From: Pachypanchax playfairii
Lineage: Eukaryota; Chordata; Actinopteri; Cyprinodontiformes; Aplocheilidae
DNA length: 64,000 bases
Direction of reading: 5' to 3'
Assembly: GCA_006937955.1 (NCBI GenBank)
Contig: SSNP01000145.1
Location: 385,356-449,355 of the forward strand
Shown: piece after piece, positions 1 through 12,715 of the stretch
Numbering within the stretch: the stretch's first letter is position 1
Layout: the number at the start of each line of letters is the position of its first letter
The notes under the pieces: model-generated
Databases searched by the model: none
Told to the model about the DNA's origin: nothing
What the model saw: only the letters and a program-made list of their open reading frames with translations
Position numbers and translations under genes: made by a program

Positions 1-2282
1 AGTGGTATAAAAATCCGGGCGCGCGGTTTGACATCCACAGAAAGTCACAGCTGCAATAATGAGCCGTAAAAAAGAAGCAGTGGAAATAGAAGCGAGTCCA
101 GAGACATGCTAGCAGCTCTGTGAAGGCAAAACAAATACGACACAGAACAACAGCTCTGTTCTTTATCTTCATCGTTCCGATCACATCTTTAATAATACGA
201 CAAATTAACATCTCAAATGTGTATTTGTTTAACTCATACAGCGGACTTCAAGTTCTAGTGTAAACACACAGCACCTTTCACGCAGGATGATGTCTAAAGG
301 ACCAGCTCAGAAAGTGCTCCCTCTTGAGATTTAGTCTTTCAGCTCAGATGGAGTTTTATTTAAAGCCCACGGGGTTTAAATCTCTTACTAGAACTTTACA
401 GGTACAACTTCTGTTAAAACACTGGACCAGCCAGTTTCATGATGTGCTCACCTTAAGCCAGAAAGGGGCGAGCCATGAGTGCAAACAACTGCAATAATCC
501 TCTGCTAGAATGAAAACTTGAGAGCTGGAGGACTTACTGCAAGCATCCTCTCCAGGATAAAAACAGCTGATACCCTGCTGAGAAAATCACCTTCTACTGA
601 CAATGTAGAAAAACAGCATCTACTCAGCTTCAGTTCCCCTCAATCCAGTCAAAGGAGCTCCGTTTGTGCATTTTACCCCCAAATGCCTCGGTACAATTAA
701 CACGGGTGGCCTTGTGGGACTCAAACACTTAACCGTGTTATTGTTAATATAATACTGCCAGCCATTAAGAATAAAATATAAAATCTCTCTTCTTCCACAG
801 ACAATAATAAATCCTTCCAGCCATACAAAGAATGGAGCATATTAACTGTTCAAAGATTGTCTGGTTTTACCCACTAAGCTAAGATGAAAGGCTCGGGATG
901 TGTTCAGAGGCTTTAAAACGGGAGTATCACGCTCACCGGAGGATCATTAAGTGTGATTTGACCATTTTTGGTTTTTTAATGCCTTTGTTGTGTTCGATGC
1001 ATTCCCATTTCTTGCTGAGAGGATTTGCTTGTGAAGACACAAACTGTTTGTTATGATCACTCTGTGGACGTCCCGTTCACCTGACGGCGTCGGACCTCTT
1101 CTGCTTTCTTTCAGTGCGATAAATTCTCCCAATTTGGGGGACCGGCCTTTTGCTTTGACAAACGGAGGAGGTGAGGGTGGGAAAGAGGAGCCTAGACGTG
1201 GGTGGGTATTATTAGAGAGCTCAGAAAATATCCAGCGTAAGCAGCCTGGGTGATGAAAACATATTGAATGCAAACGGAGGGAAAATTACCCTCGAGTCAA
1301 ATTGAATTCAGGTCTGGAGTTGCAAGAAAAGTGCACAAAAAGGAGTGTGGAGTTGCCTCCAATATCCATAATATTATGACATTTATATGCTGGAATCACT
1401 AGCAAGCCAAAATATGTATATCTGTTTACATATTATAGAGCAAAATAAAGAAATATAAATAGCAAATAAACCTTAAATCACATCAGTTTGGGATTATTAA
1501 TGGAGCGCCTTTCTTTAATATGTCGTTCTTCTCTTTCTTTTCTCAATTTCCATAATTGCTCTTTCATTTCCTGGTCACTGATTTGTGGGCTATGAGATTG
1601 GATTTGCTAATTGCAAATTCTTATCTTGACCCTAAACAACCTTCCATGAGTTAAAAACCTCAGAGAAAATAATTTTCTGCACCTTTTTTTTGTCCCTCTT
1701 GACAGCCTCCTTAATAAAGCTCAGAACAAAGCTGTCAAGTGAATATCTGAATAAAAAACTGCGTAGGCGTGAACGTTCAATGTATGCGCTTGTACTGAAC
1801 GGCGGTTGTCATCAAAGTGCAGGTACGGGAAATAATGCATGACAAAAAATGGATGCTGTTAATAATTCGTATGACAAAGGGACATTAATGATGTAGCGTG
1901 GTGGGGAATCTTACATCTCAGCTGTGCATAAATCACAAACAGACATCCGTCAGTGTGCAGCATCTTGTGTTCACCTCAATAAGACAAAAATACTGAAGAC
2001 GCCACAGATTGTTGTTACAAGTTTGGCAGGACAAAATGTTTCTTATGAAAACACAACAAAACAGCTGCTTTTGTGTCTGAAGCCACAAAACTTCAACAAT
2101 CATCTTGATGATCTGATCTTGACATTTCGAAGGACATTTTCCAACATCAGCTCACTTGAGATGATATATATACATTTTAAACTTATAATGAAGATGGTGT
2201 TGCATAACTCAATGGTATATTAAACAGTGTCTCCTTAAACCAGCTGATTGGGTCAGCCATGTTGGACTGATCAGTCGGGGCC
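1..2282. other. noncoding, nothing recognised
   Basis: AT-rich sequence without a recognisable exon, RNA gene or complete transposon. Short open frames here overlap on both strands and look like chance. It probably belongs to the last intron of cpped1. Confidence 0.6.
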
Positions 2283-2578
2283 TTAAAGCAATACTTAGGA
2301 ACTTTCAGTTTAGGTTTATTTTGGCGGCGCCACTGGACAAAAGCGGTATTATTTTACGTGAACGAAGCCTGCATTTCCCATGAGCACCAGCGCGTAGCGT
2401 CGTAAAATCCAGATACCCCGTCCGCCAGCAGTTGGATTGAACTACATTACATTTCGGTTTCCAGTGGCTGAGTGAATGATGGATAGCGACGAGGTAATGT
2501 ATTTAATTGTAGCTAAACAGTGTTTTATGATGATGTTGATAATAAGAACGTCTAATTTCTGTTTGGTACCGCAACACC

Positions 2579-2588
2579 NNNNNNNNNN
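2579..2588. other. assembly gap (10 N) next to poly-C
   Basis: Ten N are followed directly by a 15-base run of C at 2589-2603. The real length here is unknown; a long homopolymer or G-quadruplex-type stretch probably stopped sequencing. Confidence 0.95.
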
Positions 2589-2603
2589 CCCCCCCCCCCC
2601 CCC

Positions 2604-2735
2604 TTTGAGCTCACGCCAGCGAGTGAAAGCTGGGCTTATGTTGATTCTTGACTGTCCTTTTATCCAGTTACTCTCCCTTTTTCTTTTTTTTGTCTCCTCA
2701 GACAAAACTTTTCGTTTTTTCGGGGCTTCTGCCAT
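2604..2735 (-). pseudogene. 5' fragment of a transposon-associated basic protein
   Basis: The minus strand opens with MAEAPKKRKVLSEETKKRKR and continues into INISPAFTRWRELK before running into poly-G and the assembly gap. Proteins with a lysine/arginine-rich start followed by a Sxx(I/V)xIxxAFxRWRELK segment are frequent among uncharacterised fish predictions, often repeat-derived. PKKRKV is identical to a classical nuclear localisation signal. No catalytic domain is left. The fragment is probably the remains of the ORF of the parent element. Confidence 0.4.
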
Positions 2736-3720
2736 GTTAGCTGCAGTTGCGCATAACAGGTCGCATCGAGTTCCGTGTTTATGACGAATGGGGAAAGGGG
2801 AAGTGATGTATGCCGAAAAGCAGCCTATCCATTCGTAGTTTTTTGTGTGGCAGGGTTCCCACCATCCTCCTCAAAGTTGTTTAGTGCCAGTGAAAGCGAT
2901 ACAGACCCCCTCAAGCCATGACAGAGGTGTCATTCAACTTGTTGTAAGTCGCCATATATTCACAGAAGTTCTGAAACTATTTCATGAAGGTTGAAAAGTT
3001 ACTTAGTGTTGGTTTAAAGGAACCTGGACTGGTGGCAGAGAAGAGGGGAAGGAGCGTGAGCACTCAGTTTGTCCTCTCCCTTGGCCAATTGTTTTGCTGC
3101 TATGAATAAACCCATGGAACTTTTCTTTTTGCCTTCGTTCACTGTATTCTTTACCCCCTAGTTTCTCTTTGTTACATCCCTTTTGTGCCAGGAATGTAAC
3201 ACCGTGTATAAAGTATGTCAGCTGTTTGGTGAACTAGCCAGAAGAGGGGACACAAGTCAGTTATATCAAGACAAGATAACTCCTCATGAAGCCTTGAGCT
3301 TAAACCCAAATGACAGTGCACAAGGAAAGAAGGACTGATGCTGAGGAAAATCAGAGCCACTATGTAGAACGAAGGAGAAGACAACAATCTTTCTTCACGT
3401 ACATCCCAATAAGCCAAAGCTACGTTTTTAGCAGAAACTTAATCTTCACTAGTATTAGGTAACTTTGGAATACACTGAGAAGGCTGCACAGCTTAAAAAC
3501 TCAAATAATCATGCAGATCACCAGGAAATACCCTCAGGTCTGAGAGTTTATCTCTTGGCTGACCAGGAAACATATGTGGTCACCTGGAGGAGGCTCAGGA
3601 GCAGATTTCTGCTTTTATGACCCAAAGTCCTGATAAGTGGCAGAAAATTTATGAATGGATCGTTGATGCAGTTGGACAGACTTGACTGATATCCACATTG
3701 CTTCATTTGACCTCACTGCT

Positions 3721-4384
3721 TATGCCAGGTTCACACGGAAGGATTTTCATGCCAATTTTGCCCTTCTGACAAGCCCCGATTATCAGAACGGCTCTTAAGA
3801 TAATCCTGACTGATATTCCTGCTGTGTGGGGTGTTACGAGAGATCGGGTCCATTTGCAAGGACGTTCGATTGCAAATCAGGGATATCCAACATGTTGGCT
3901 TGTCTTGGCCCGATGTCGCTCTTCGTGTGATGTGTTGCAACTAGATCCGAGCATGCAGCTAGCTCAGTGCAGCGTGTAGCCAGTCAGAAAGCGAGGTGAC
4001 GGGATGCTTCTTCTTCTTCTGATGCCTGGTTCACACTGGCTGCGAAGCGGTGCAGAAAACAAACGCATTTCAAGTCAAAATGCTGCTGCGTGTTTTAATA
4101 AAACGACCACATTCCATTCCGCATCGCTTCCGCAGCCATTGTTAACCAGCCTTCAGGTTTTGTGGCATTTGTCAACCAACTGCACGCAGATTTCAACCAG
4201 AAGTCACACAGATTTTGTGAGGTTTCTGAGTTTTTTTAGGGGAACACCCATCTTTGTCGCTACGTGTGTGATGTCAGACACCACACACGGTGGGAGCAGG
4301 ACAGGAATATGCCCGATTTTTTTTTCAGTGTGCGTGCGGTCTCTTGTGACACTGTAAAAATCCTGCTGTGTTAACCAGGCTTAA
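3721..4384. mobile_element. MITE-like element, probably nested
   Basis: The left end (GCCAGGTTCACACGGAAGGA) resembles the reverse complement of the right end (GCCTGGTTAACACAGCAGGA), giving an inverted repeat of about 25 bases. A second, related end, GCCTGGTTCACACTGGCTGC, begins at about 4023 inside it, which suggests one element inserted into another or a rearranged tandem pair. No coding capacity was seen. Confidence 0.5.
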
Positions 4385-6545
4385 GAAACTCACAAGAACG
4401 CCCACCTTTGGATGCACGAAAGGGAAAGTAACATAAAAAAAGACAAGATTATTAAGTCTTGTTGTTAAAACAATGAGGTTGATAGTTTAACCGCCGCCTC
4501 TTATCAAATCCTCAGCAGGTGATGAACAAGTCTTTACTACTTTGAGCCCTTGCAGATAATGAAAACTGGTGGCAAGAGCTCCAGAAAGAGAAACACACGA
4601 CATCACTGCCTCTAATCACCTTCTGTGAGGGGAATTCTAGTGTATTTCTCAGCGGCACTCTTATTTTTATACTTTATTTATTTATTTTGCACATAAACAA
4701 GGCTTAGAGGCGAACAAAAGCAGCAAGGAAGTCTCAAATGTTGGATATAAACCTTGGAGGAAAGAGACGGCGCAGAAGTAGTGAGGGGAGTGCAAATAGA
4801 TCTAATTACAGTACTCTGTCTATAAGGATGGGTGAGGCTGAGAGCACGACTGGGATTTGTGCATTTCCACACACCTCCCATAGAGCTGACAGCAATCCCC
4901 AATCATGAGGATTCAATCAACTCCGAAGAGAATTCGGATGTTTGTAAAAAGCTTTTCCCTCTGCTGTAAATTTAACATCACCGCCGAGCCTGCAGCCTAC
5001 AGTTTTTACACGTCTTTCCCGTCTCCTACTTTTCTATTTACAGGACCTAAATGTTAGCTGACTTACATTCATGCACTAGAAAAAAAAAATGCAAAAGAAG
5101 AAACTTTCAGAGAGCCTTTTTTTAATTTGATTACTGGTTTGGCAGTGACAAGCAAGCAAAGAAATACAATCGGGCTAAAAAAAAACCTCCTTCAGGGTGT
5201 TCAGGGCTACATTTTATTATCAACAGTGCGGAACCAATGAAGGTCTTTCACATTATAGTAAATGCCATTAAAAAAAATCTTTCTGGTTGTCAAAAAAGCT
5301 TTTATTTACGATTTATTCATCAGTAACCAATCTGGTTCATTTTAAATCAAAAGCAATTGCACCATTAAAGCAAGAATTTAATAGAAAACAAATCACTGTG
5401 AGATGATCGTAACTGCAAATAACATCATCGTCTCGTAGAGTTTCATTAGAGTGGAAACCGTTCGCTCTGATGAGCTCAGGTGACTAATTGATGGTGCACC
5501 TTTCCAGTGTGCAGCTGTGCTGCTGAGATAACGTGCAGATGCTGAAGGGCTGAAAATCTCACGTCGCTGCATGTAAAAACACAGACAGAACTTTTTCACA
5601 CTTGTTTAAATTCTTTCATTTATTTAACAAAAACTGGGACCCAAACTATGAGAAATGCAGCTCTGATCGACACCTATATGTGAGTAAAGATGGCAAAATG
5701 ATGCTAGAAAATGAGTTCAGTTTTCCAGCTTTTCGTTTCTTTGTAGAATTAGAACTGCTTGACAAAGAATGATGAAAGCTGTCCAATTTTACCTCTCTGT
5801 GTTTGCCAAACAGCAAATGAGAACTTTGAGGCAGCCAAATATTGAACAAAATGTCCTAGTTCTGAGCAACGTTCATTTTTTTTTTTTACTGGTACAGAGA
5901 AACTGTGTCATCCAGTAATTTTACACAATAAAACATGTAATACTTCAGCTGGTGCTAAGGACACATTTGTCTTACAGACAAAATCATATTAGCTGCTCAA
6001 ACATAAAAACTTAACCATGTCAACAGCTTCCGAAATGAAAATCTCAGAAGAAGAATCACATCCGTGCTTTGTGTCCCAATTCTTAACAGATTCCCAAAAG
6101 TTCCTGAACATTAAAAGTTTGTGAACGAATGACTCTTTCCCCAAATTTGTGCTTTTATTCTACATGATTCACAGTTTCAGTAAGATACATGTAAAGACTT
6201 TTGAAGATCATTGAAATATAATATATTCCAAAAACACTTTTGATTGTTTTCCATTCCAGAGTAATAAGTGGTTGAGTTTGTGCATGAGTGTTCATCCTCA
6301 TGAAAGACAGTAAACATACTCCTGCTGACCTGCACCATGAACTCTGGATTTTAGCAAATTCTAACACCACCCAGAATAATAATATATAACTATAGCACAC
6401 GGAACAAATGAATAACACCAAAAATAAAGAAATGAATCATAAATCAATCAATTAACATACGTAAATATTTAAAACCTACTGAAGAAAATCGTCCAGGCCT
6501 AAAACTGTGATAATTTAATATAACATTATTGTATTTATTTATTCT
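4385..6545. other. noncoding, nothing recognised
   Basis: AT-rich sequence with short A and T runs. No exon, RNA gene or transposon end was recognised. Confidence 0.55.
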
Positions 6546-7112
6546 TTAAAGAGGCCATTTCATACAAATTTCAGGACTTTGTGGTTATTTCTTAACCAGT
6601 AATATGAAACATTTTATATCTAAAAAACGTCAGGAAACACTGATTAACAGACCTTTTAATCTCTCTGTGTCAAAATTTGTCTGGTTTCGTCAGGCTTCGG
6701 GTAGCAGCTCATTAATATTCATTATTTGAATTTGCTGGACTCTGATTGGCTAACAAACTAGCCTATGAGAGCAAGGTATACTATTTCCTGCCACGCGGCA
6801 CATGGCAACATCAGACGTTCTCTCTTCCTGTTTGCTACGTCTTATGCTAACAGCTTTTAGCCAGCAGCATGCTTTCAACTGCGGGAGCTGATGAATACTA
6901 ACGAACAAAGGAGTTGTGATGAAACAAATACAGGCCGTTAGAACTCGGGAGAACTCAGGTTTTATCGCCACCTGCGTAGTTAGAGAGATTAAAACTAAAA
7001 GAGAAGTTGTTGACCTGTTTTCATACCCACTATGAAGGTAAGAACACCTGTGGAGCTAAAATATTCAACAGAAACCTCAGAAAAACCATTTTTAATGGAA
7101 GGGCCTCTTTAA
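6546..7112. mobile_element. TTAA-ended MITE family A, copy 1
   Basis: A 567-base element with ends TTAAAGAGGCCATTTCAT and, on the other strand, TTAAAGAGGCCCTTCCAT. Related copies occur at 17647, 46478 and 55589. The minus strand (6750-6971) keeps an open frame starting MAIKPEFSRVLTACICFITT that is shared with copy 2 and, on the plus strand, with the inverted copy. No transposase was seen, so it is non-autonomous. The TTAA edges recall piggyBac-type insertion but this is not proof of the family. Confidence 0.8.
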
Positions 7113-10100
7113 GGTCCACATTCCAAAAAGTGAACATTCATGTGATTAGTTGACATCAAGGAGGCCAATTCTTCCTCTGATTGGTTGGAATTCCTCAGAA
7201 TCTAGAGCTTTTAACTTGAAAGTGTTTCTTTTCAGAACATTTACTTCATTTTCATGAACATCTGACACTATAACATTAAATACGACAGAAAATAAGACGG
7301 ATGTAACAGATCCTATTTAGTGTGCCGGTTGTTGCAGTAAAGACAGTTATGATCACCAGAGAGCGGCAGCACATCTGGAAGCTTCAGATCACAGGGGGGC
7401 GATGGTGAAGACAGATGATGCGTGACTAATGCTCTACAAAGACAAGGAAAAATTTACAGTAGTACAGTAGTCGACTCGTGTCCAAGAGAGACAGAAACTG
7501 AAGAAAGATGAGGAAAAAAACCAACGGCGCTGTTTACACATTCACACAGAAAAAACAGCAAACGCCTGCCATGAACCGCGTCTTTTCTCCAATAAATTAA
7601 AAATGATTTTGACTAGTTGTCAGTAATTCTGTACAGTATCTGAAGTTCAGGGATCACAGACGATAAGATGCAAATAGCAGCAGAAAATGCAAAGAACACA
7701 AACTCAGATGTTTAGAGTTAATAAACTTTACAAGAAGGCATCAAAATTGGATGTTAATCCAGCAGCAGCATTAACAACTACAACTATCTCAAGTAATTAA
7801 TTTTACAATTATCATCATTAAACCATAAACACAACAGCTCCACAATTACCTACAGTATAAGATCCATGAGTAAAAGGAAGCAGGAAGAAGGATTCTGCTC
7901 TTTTTATAGCGATTACTTAAGTTAAATACACACTTCTACACCCACATTAAGAAATCAAACCAATGTACAACATTGACTGCAAAAATAACATTAATCCTAT
8001 TTATTTATGTAAAAGTTACTAAAATCTTATAATCTTAAAGTTTCTTACATTGATTAACAATCAAACAATTTTTTCAATTATTTAAATTAAATTTCCACAG
8101 CTTTACTTAAACAAAAACACCGGTCTGCTATAAAATAGTTCAAACAAACAAGCTTTGAAAATCAAATTAAAATTTATTAGCAGCGTCTTTATATTGTCAC
8201 AACAAAAGCGTGACATGAGTAACATCCTCTTTGCTCCCTGGTCACTATGGTAACGTTTAAACATGCCTTCAAAATAAGATGCACCACAAAAACAAGTAAA
8301 AAGTGCATGAAAAGTACACCTCACCATAACGCTCAATCAGTGGGAGTTTCTCTTTAATGAGACGGTCCCATAAAGAGCTAATGGGAGACAGTGGTACCCG
8401 AAATGTGCTGCTTAAGTCCAGTCTTGTTTTGATTGCTGCCACTGCAGAAAACCTGTTTCACACAGGCAGGATGTCAGAAATGGCAGCAGGGTTTTCAGTT
8501 CTGTTGTGCATCTTCTGCCATGGCTTCAATCCAGAACACCACCAGAGTTATTGTCTCAAACATACTTTTAAGGCTGCTGTCATTTGTCATCTCCAGCAGT
8601 TTTTATGGGGTTTTGTATCAGCAGTCGTGATGAATCCGTATTTTAAGTAAGACTTCTAGTTTTGTCTGTTAAATGCAGTTTTCTTTTTCTTGGAAGTCTT
8701 TTGTGAAACACAAGAGCTAAATCAGAAATGAGTAATAAATAAAAGCCCATTGTTTGAAGGAAACTTCACAAAGAAACTTTCCAGAGATTTTTGGTTTTTA
8801 CGAGGTAGCTCGTAGATTTGTTTTTAGCACCAACGTATCACGTGACCGAGTCAAGTGTCTTGTCATAGATCAAGAGGGAGTCAGACAGATGTAGCTGAGA
8901 GAATCTTCACACTTTTCTAAATAAAACATCAGATTCAGATAATAAATAAAATGGAAATATTAAGCGTTTAGACAGGAAACTTTGAAGGGCCTGCCACCAT
9001 GTGCGTGAGTAGGAAACCCTCTCAGCCAATCAGAAAGCTGCATTATTCTAACACTGAACATGTGTGACAGCTGACAGATACTGCTAATCTGATGAAAGGA
9101 GTGTAACAGTCATATAAATGAGAGTGTGGTGGGGATTGTGATTATTTTAGAGATTATTACATAGGATTACTATAGGGGTGTTGTTTTTTATACATCTGTA
9201 ACCTAAAATTTCCTAATGGTTTACTTTTCCTGGTCAACCCGATCACTTTGATGTATCACATGCTGTGAAATGACTGGCTACGTTTGATAGCAAATAGCGT
9301 TGCCATGGTCACGCAGTTTGAGTTTTGTATGAGATATTTAAATCTGGGATAGTCTCATGTCTTGTGGGGTTAAATCATGGGTGAAAGTATGCTGATGGAA
9401 AATGGTCACGCTTTGAGCTGTTTTTGGAGCGTTTTACGTTCATCTTCAATGAGGGGCGGGGTTTGCATTAGCCTTAATTCATTATGGGAGGCCCAATTAT
9501 CCTTTTTGTGCGGGCCGCTACCAAATGACCTACGGTGCGGTACCAGTCCGCCGCCCAGGGGATGTGGACAACTAGTCTACGGCATCAGATAATCAATAAA
9601 CAACCTTGTAGAGAATTTCTTTCTGTCTACTGCTGCTACAATTTCTAATCTAATAATGCAAAAGATGTGGATTTATTTATTCTAAATCCATACTGACTTT
9701 CACTCCATAAATGATTTGTTTTCAATAAAACCATTTTATTTTTGAACAATTTCTCAAGGAACTTGGATCTGACACGAGTTCGGCTCAGAGACTAAAACGA
9801 ACACCTGCCAAGAGTTTATGTAGCTATATCCTCTGTTAAGAGAGTAAATCTTATCCACCAAACAGGGAAATAATGTTTATACCAAATTGTCGGTGCGCTT
9901 TGAGTAACACAGAGGTGGAATTTGACACTCAAACTGTTTTATTTTCCAAGTTGTATGAAACGAAAACACATTCCCACTCTGTGTATGATGGATTCAGTTC
10001 CTCAGATCATCTAATTATCTGATTCTAACCTTAACCAAACACTGACCATACACCGAAGGTGAAAGGTGTTTGTGTGGAACTTCATACATATTAGCCTCAA

Positions 10101-10190
10101 GTTTAACTTGTCTTACCTCCATAACTGGAGGAAACTTCAGTCTGCTGCTGGACTGTAATTTTTAAATAAAAGAAAACTAAATCTCAGCGT
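7113..10190. other. noncoding, nothing recognised
   Basis: AT-rich sequence. A minus-strand stretch near 7340-7460 is open and contains a CxxC pair, but it does not match the missing cpped1 C-terminus. No transposon ends were identified. Confidence 0.5.
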
Positions 10191-10239
10191 TGTTAATTAA
10201 ACATTTTAAAGGAATATTTTAGAGAGTTGGTTGGCATGA

Positions 10240-10600
10240 TGCAGAGGAGGAAGGTCGGTATGCGGTGGGTCCAAGAGACCAGATGGAAAGGTGGGAAGAC
10301 CAGGAGCCTGGAAGATTTAAGTTGATCTGTCATGGTGCTAATGGGAAGCAGAACGGAGCAGGAATTATCTTGAAAGGTACGTTTGTTAAGAATGTTCTGG
10401 AGATTACAGAGAAAAGGAAATTCTGCATGTTGGAAAAAGATGCTGAGGTAGGAACTGTCAGGCAGGAGGTCTAGAGGAAGACTAAAGAGATGGATGTATT
10501 GAAGAAGGACATGAGGTTGGTTGGTGTGACAGAAGAAGATCCAGAGGACAGATGGAGACAGAGGACTTGTTGTGGAGACTTCTGAAGGGAGCAGAGAAAT
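10240..10600 (+). pseudogene. LINE endonuclease relic
   Basis: The plus strand around 10260-10400 reads MRWVQETRWKG(G)KTRSLE, then FKLICHGANGKQNGAGIILK and GTFVKNVLEI. This matches the endonuclease segment (VQETRWKG...GVDxKRNGVGVILK) of LINE ORFs often annotated in vertebrates as craniofacial development protein 2-like, an RTE/BovB-type element. A stop and a frame change soon follow. The 144-codon minus-strand ORF here is only its shadow. Confidence 0.75.
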
Positions 10601-10659
10601 ATAACTTGACTCTTTTACATCAATCACCTAGTTTATACAAACATTTTATTTGTGTTCAA

Positions 10660-11220
10660 GGTCAAGGTGAATTTTATTTATAAGGTGTATTTACAGCAGC
10701 ATAAGCTGCTCCAAAGGGCTGTACAAGGCACAACAAACCAAGGTATCAACAATAAAAACATAGAATAAAATAAGTACAAAACAGTCCCAATTAAATAAAA
10801 AACTGTTAAAAACTATTAAGATGCTCAAGTCAACCTGCATTAAAAGCCAGATCAAAAAGGTGCGTCTTAAGAAGGGATTTAAAATGCTCTAAACTCTGTG
10901 TGGTTCTAATGTTTTTGGGACCAACCACAGATAAAACTCTGTCACCGCGAGTCTTTAAGCAGGTTTTTGGAGCTGTTAAAAGAGTTTGAGAGCTGGACCT
11001 CAAGGTTCTGGCAGGGGCGTAAGCGGTCAGCAGCTCAGAAATGTAACACGGGGCCATGAAGGGATTTAAAAACAAAAAGTAACATTTTAAAATGGATCCT
11101 GTAGAAGACAGGAAGCCAATGGAGAGAGGTCAGAACTGGGTTTATGTGATCCCGCCCAGTCAGCAAGCGGGCCGCTGCATTCTGGACCAGCTGAAACCGG
11201 TGTAGGGAGGACTGTTGTTA
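10660..11220 (-). pseudogene. LINE 3' end relic (reverse transcriptase C-terminus)
   Basis: On the minus strand the sequence encodes FQLVQNAA-like residues near 11190, then APCYISELLTAYAPARTLRS at about 11020, and FKSLLKTHLFDLAF near 10840. This is the familiar C-terminal region of jockey/CR1-group fish LINEs (xLVQNAAARLLT...LAPxYISELL...LKTHLF). Stops and frame changes interrupt it. The low-coordinate side reads as the AT-rich 3' untranslated tail. Confidence 0.75.
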
Positions 11221-12715
11221 CTCATTATCTGATATATAATGTTCCAAAAAGCCCTTTCAGACCTGCTAGAGATACAATTTTAGCCACTGTTGGTTAAAAT
11301 ATGTCATAAATTATTGTTTAAAGCTTAATTTACTCACATTCTGTAACATTTGAATAAAATATTATCTTATTTTTGTGCTTGATGATGCACAGAATCATCA
11401 GTGAAGGAAGGAGGAGATATGATTTTTTAATTAGTGACAAAAAAGATGATAAAATCCCTCTCAGCTCAAACTTCCCCCCACCCAAAATGTTTAGCAGATT
11501 TTTACGTGTTTTATTATTCTGCTTGGATTTTAGACTAATTTCCTCCTGATGGCTTGTTTTGGTTATTAATAAAAAAGAAGTGTTTGTGTTTGCAGATGAA
11601 TGCGGTGTCGAGAAGTCACAAGCAGAACAGAGTTTAATAAATCTGATCCTTAATCTTTTAACTTTAAGAAAAGAAATAAAGATTCAGGACATAAATATTA
11701 TTTATTATTTTACAATATGTTCAGTTAAGGGTTTATTTTGGACAAAGTGGGTATTTAATGTCCTTCATCGTCAAATAAAAGACAGAATCTGAATCTACAA
11801 ACAACAGGATTAAAAACCAGAAGTTCCTGATAAATTTGAAGGAAAAAGCTCATCATCAGAGTAAAATGTTGGGTTGACACAGACTCAAATGTGTAGAAAT
11901 TGCGTAACGGTTAAAGCGAAGTTAGCCGCCACGTGCCTGCCGTCTATTTTTAACAAGCATGTACATTTGTAGACATATATAGTTCATGTTCATGCCCTGA
12001 ATGCTGTTTGAATCTATAACTCCTGGCAGGGGCATTTGTTAGCAAGGGCGTACATGTAGAAGGGCATTTGAACGTTATGCACATACAGCAACCCCCCCCC
12101 TTTTATTCCTAAATATAAAAGGCTGCATGAATCGCCCTTTAACACTCTAACCAACATTCTCTAGGAGAAGCAAATCTATTATGAAGGAGGAGGGTCATTA
12201 GACCAAAACGGGCCGACGTCGTCGAATACATGCAGGAATAATGGATGGGTAATGAAATTAATACCATTCTCCGACAGTCACCTTGATGCATGATTAAGAA
12301 GGCCTGCGCATGACCAAATGAGAGGTCCTGTCAATCAGTGAGGGAGAACCGACCGGCCAGCGCAATTAACGTGTGCGTTAGAAAACTTCAAGCCTTAATG
12401 TCCTTGTGAAAGTTAGACCCTTCTGCTATTTGGTTGCAAGTCTAAGACAATGGATTTCGATTAAGGAATTATTCTCCTTAGAGGATGTTAATGCATGAAT
12501 CAATTTAACTGATGTTTGTGTGCAGGGAGCGCTTCTTGTTGTTCTGGATAATGGAATATTAATCCTGTGGGCTAGAATACTAACTCAGTTAGATATGGCT
12601 GCAATGAACAAGTTTAATAGGAATGTTAACTGAGATGTGTTATGGCTAGAAGGTTGGGATCACTTCACAGAGGATTAAATCCATCATTATAGTAAATGGA
12701 GCTGTATTCTCCTAC
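11221..12715. other. cpped1 intron or flank, nothing recognised
   Basis: AT-rich, with no exon for the missing cpped1 GHYH segment and no clear transposon. Confidence 0.5.

Larger units (their letters stand above)
2283..3018. mobile_element. MITE-like element with TTAA-type ends
   Basis: The left end reads TTAAAGCAATACTTAGGAAC and the reverse complement of the right end reads TTAAACCAACACTAAGTAAC, an imperfect terminal inverted repeat of about 25 bases. TTAA occurs at both outer edges, as target duplication or as part of the repeat. Inside lie an assembly gap, a poly-C run and the start of a basic minus-strand ORF (next entry). The element looks like a non-autonomous deletion derivative. Confidence 0.6.

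Noticed and set aside
7321..7470. Minus-strand open stretch as the missing cpped1 exon
   Set aside because: It encodes no GHYH motif and no match to the CPPED1 C-terminus, and the phase at a possible acceptor could not be made to fit.
10193..10627. A 144-codon minus-strand open frame
   Set aside because: It is the antisense shadow of a LINE endonuclease relic read on the plus strand.
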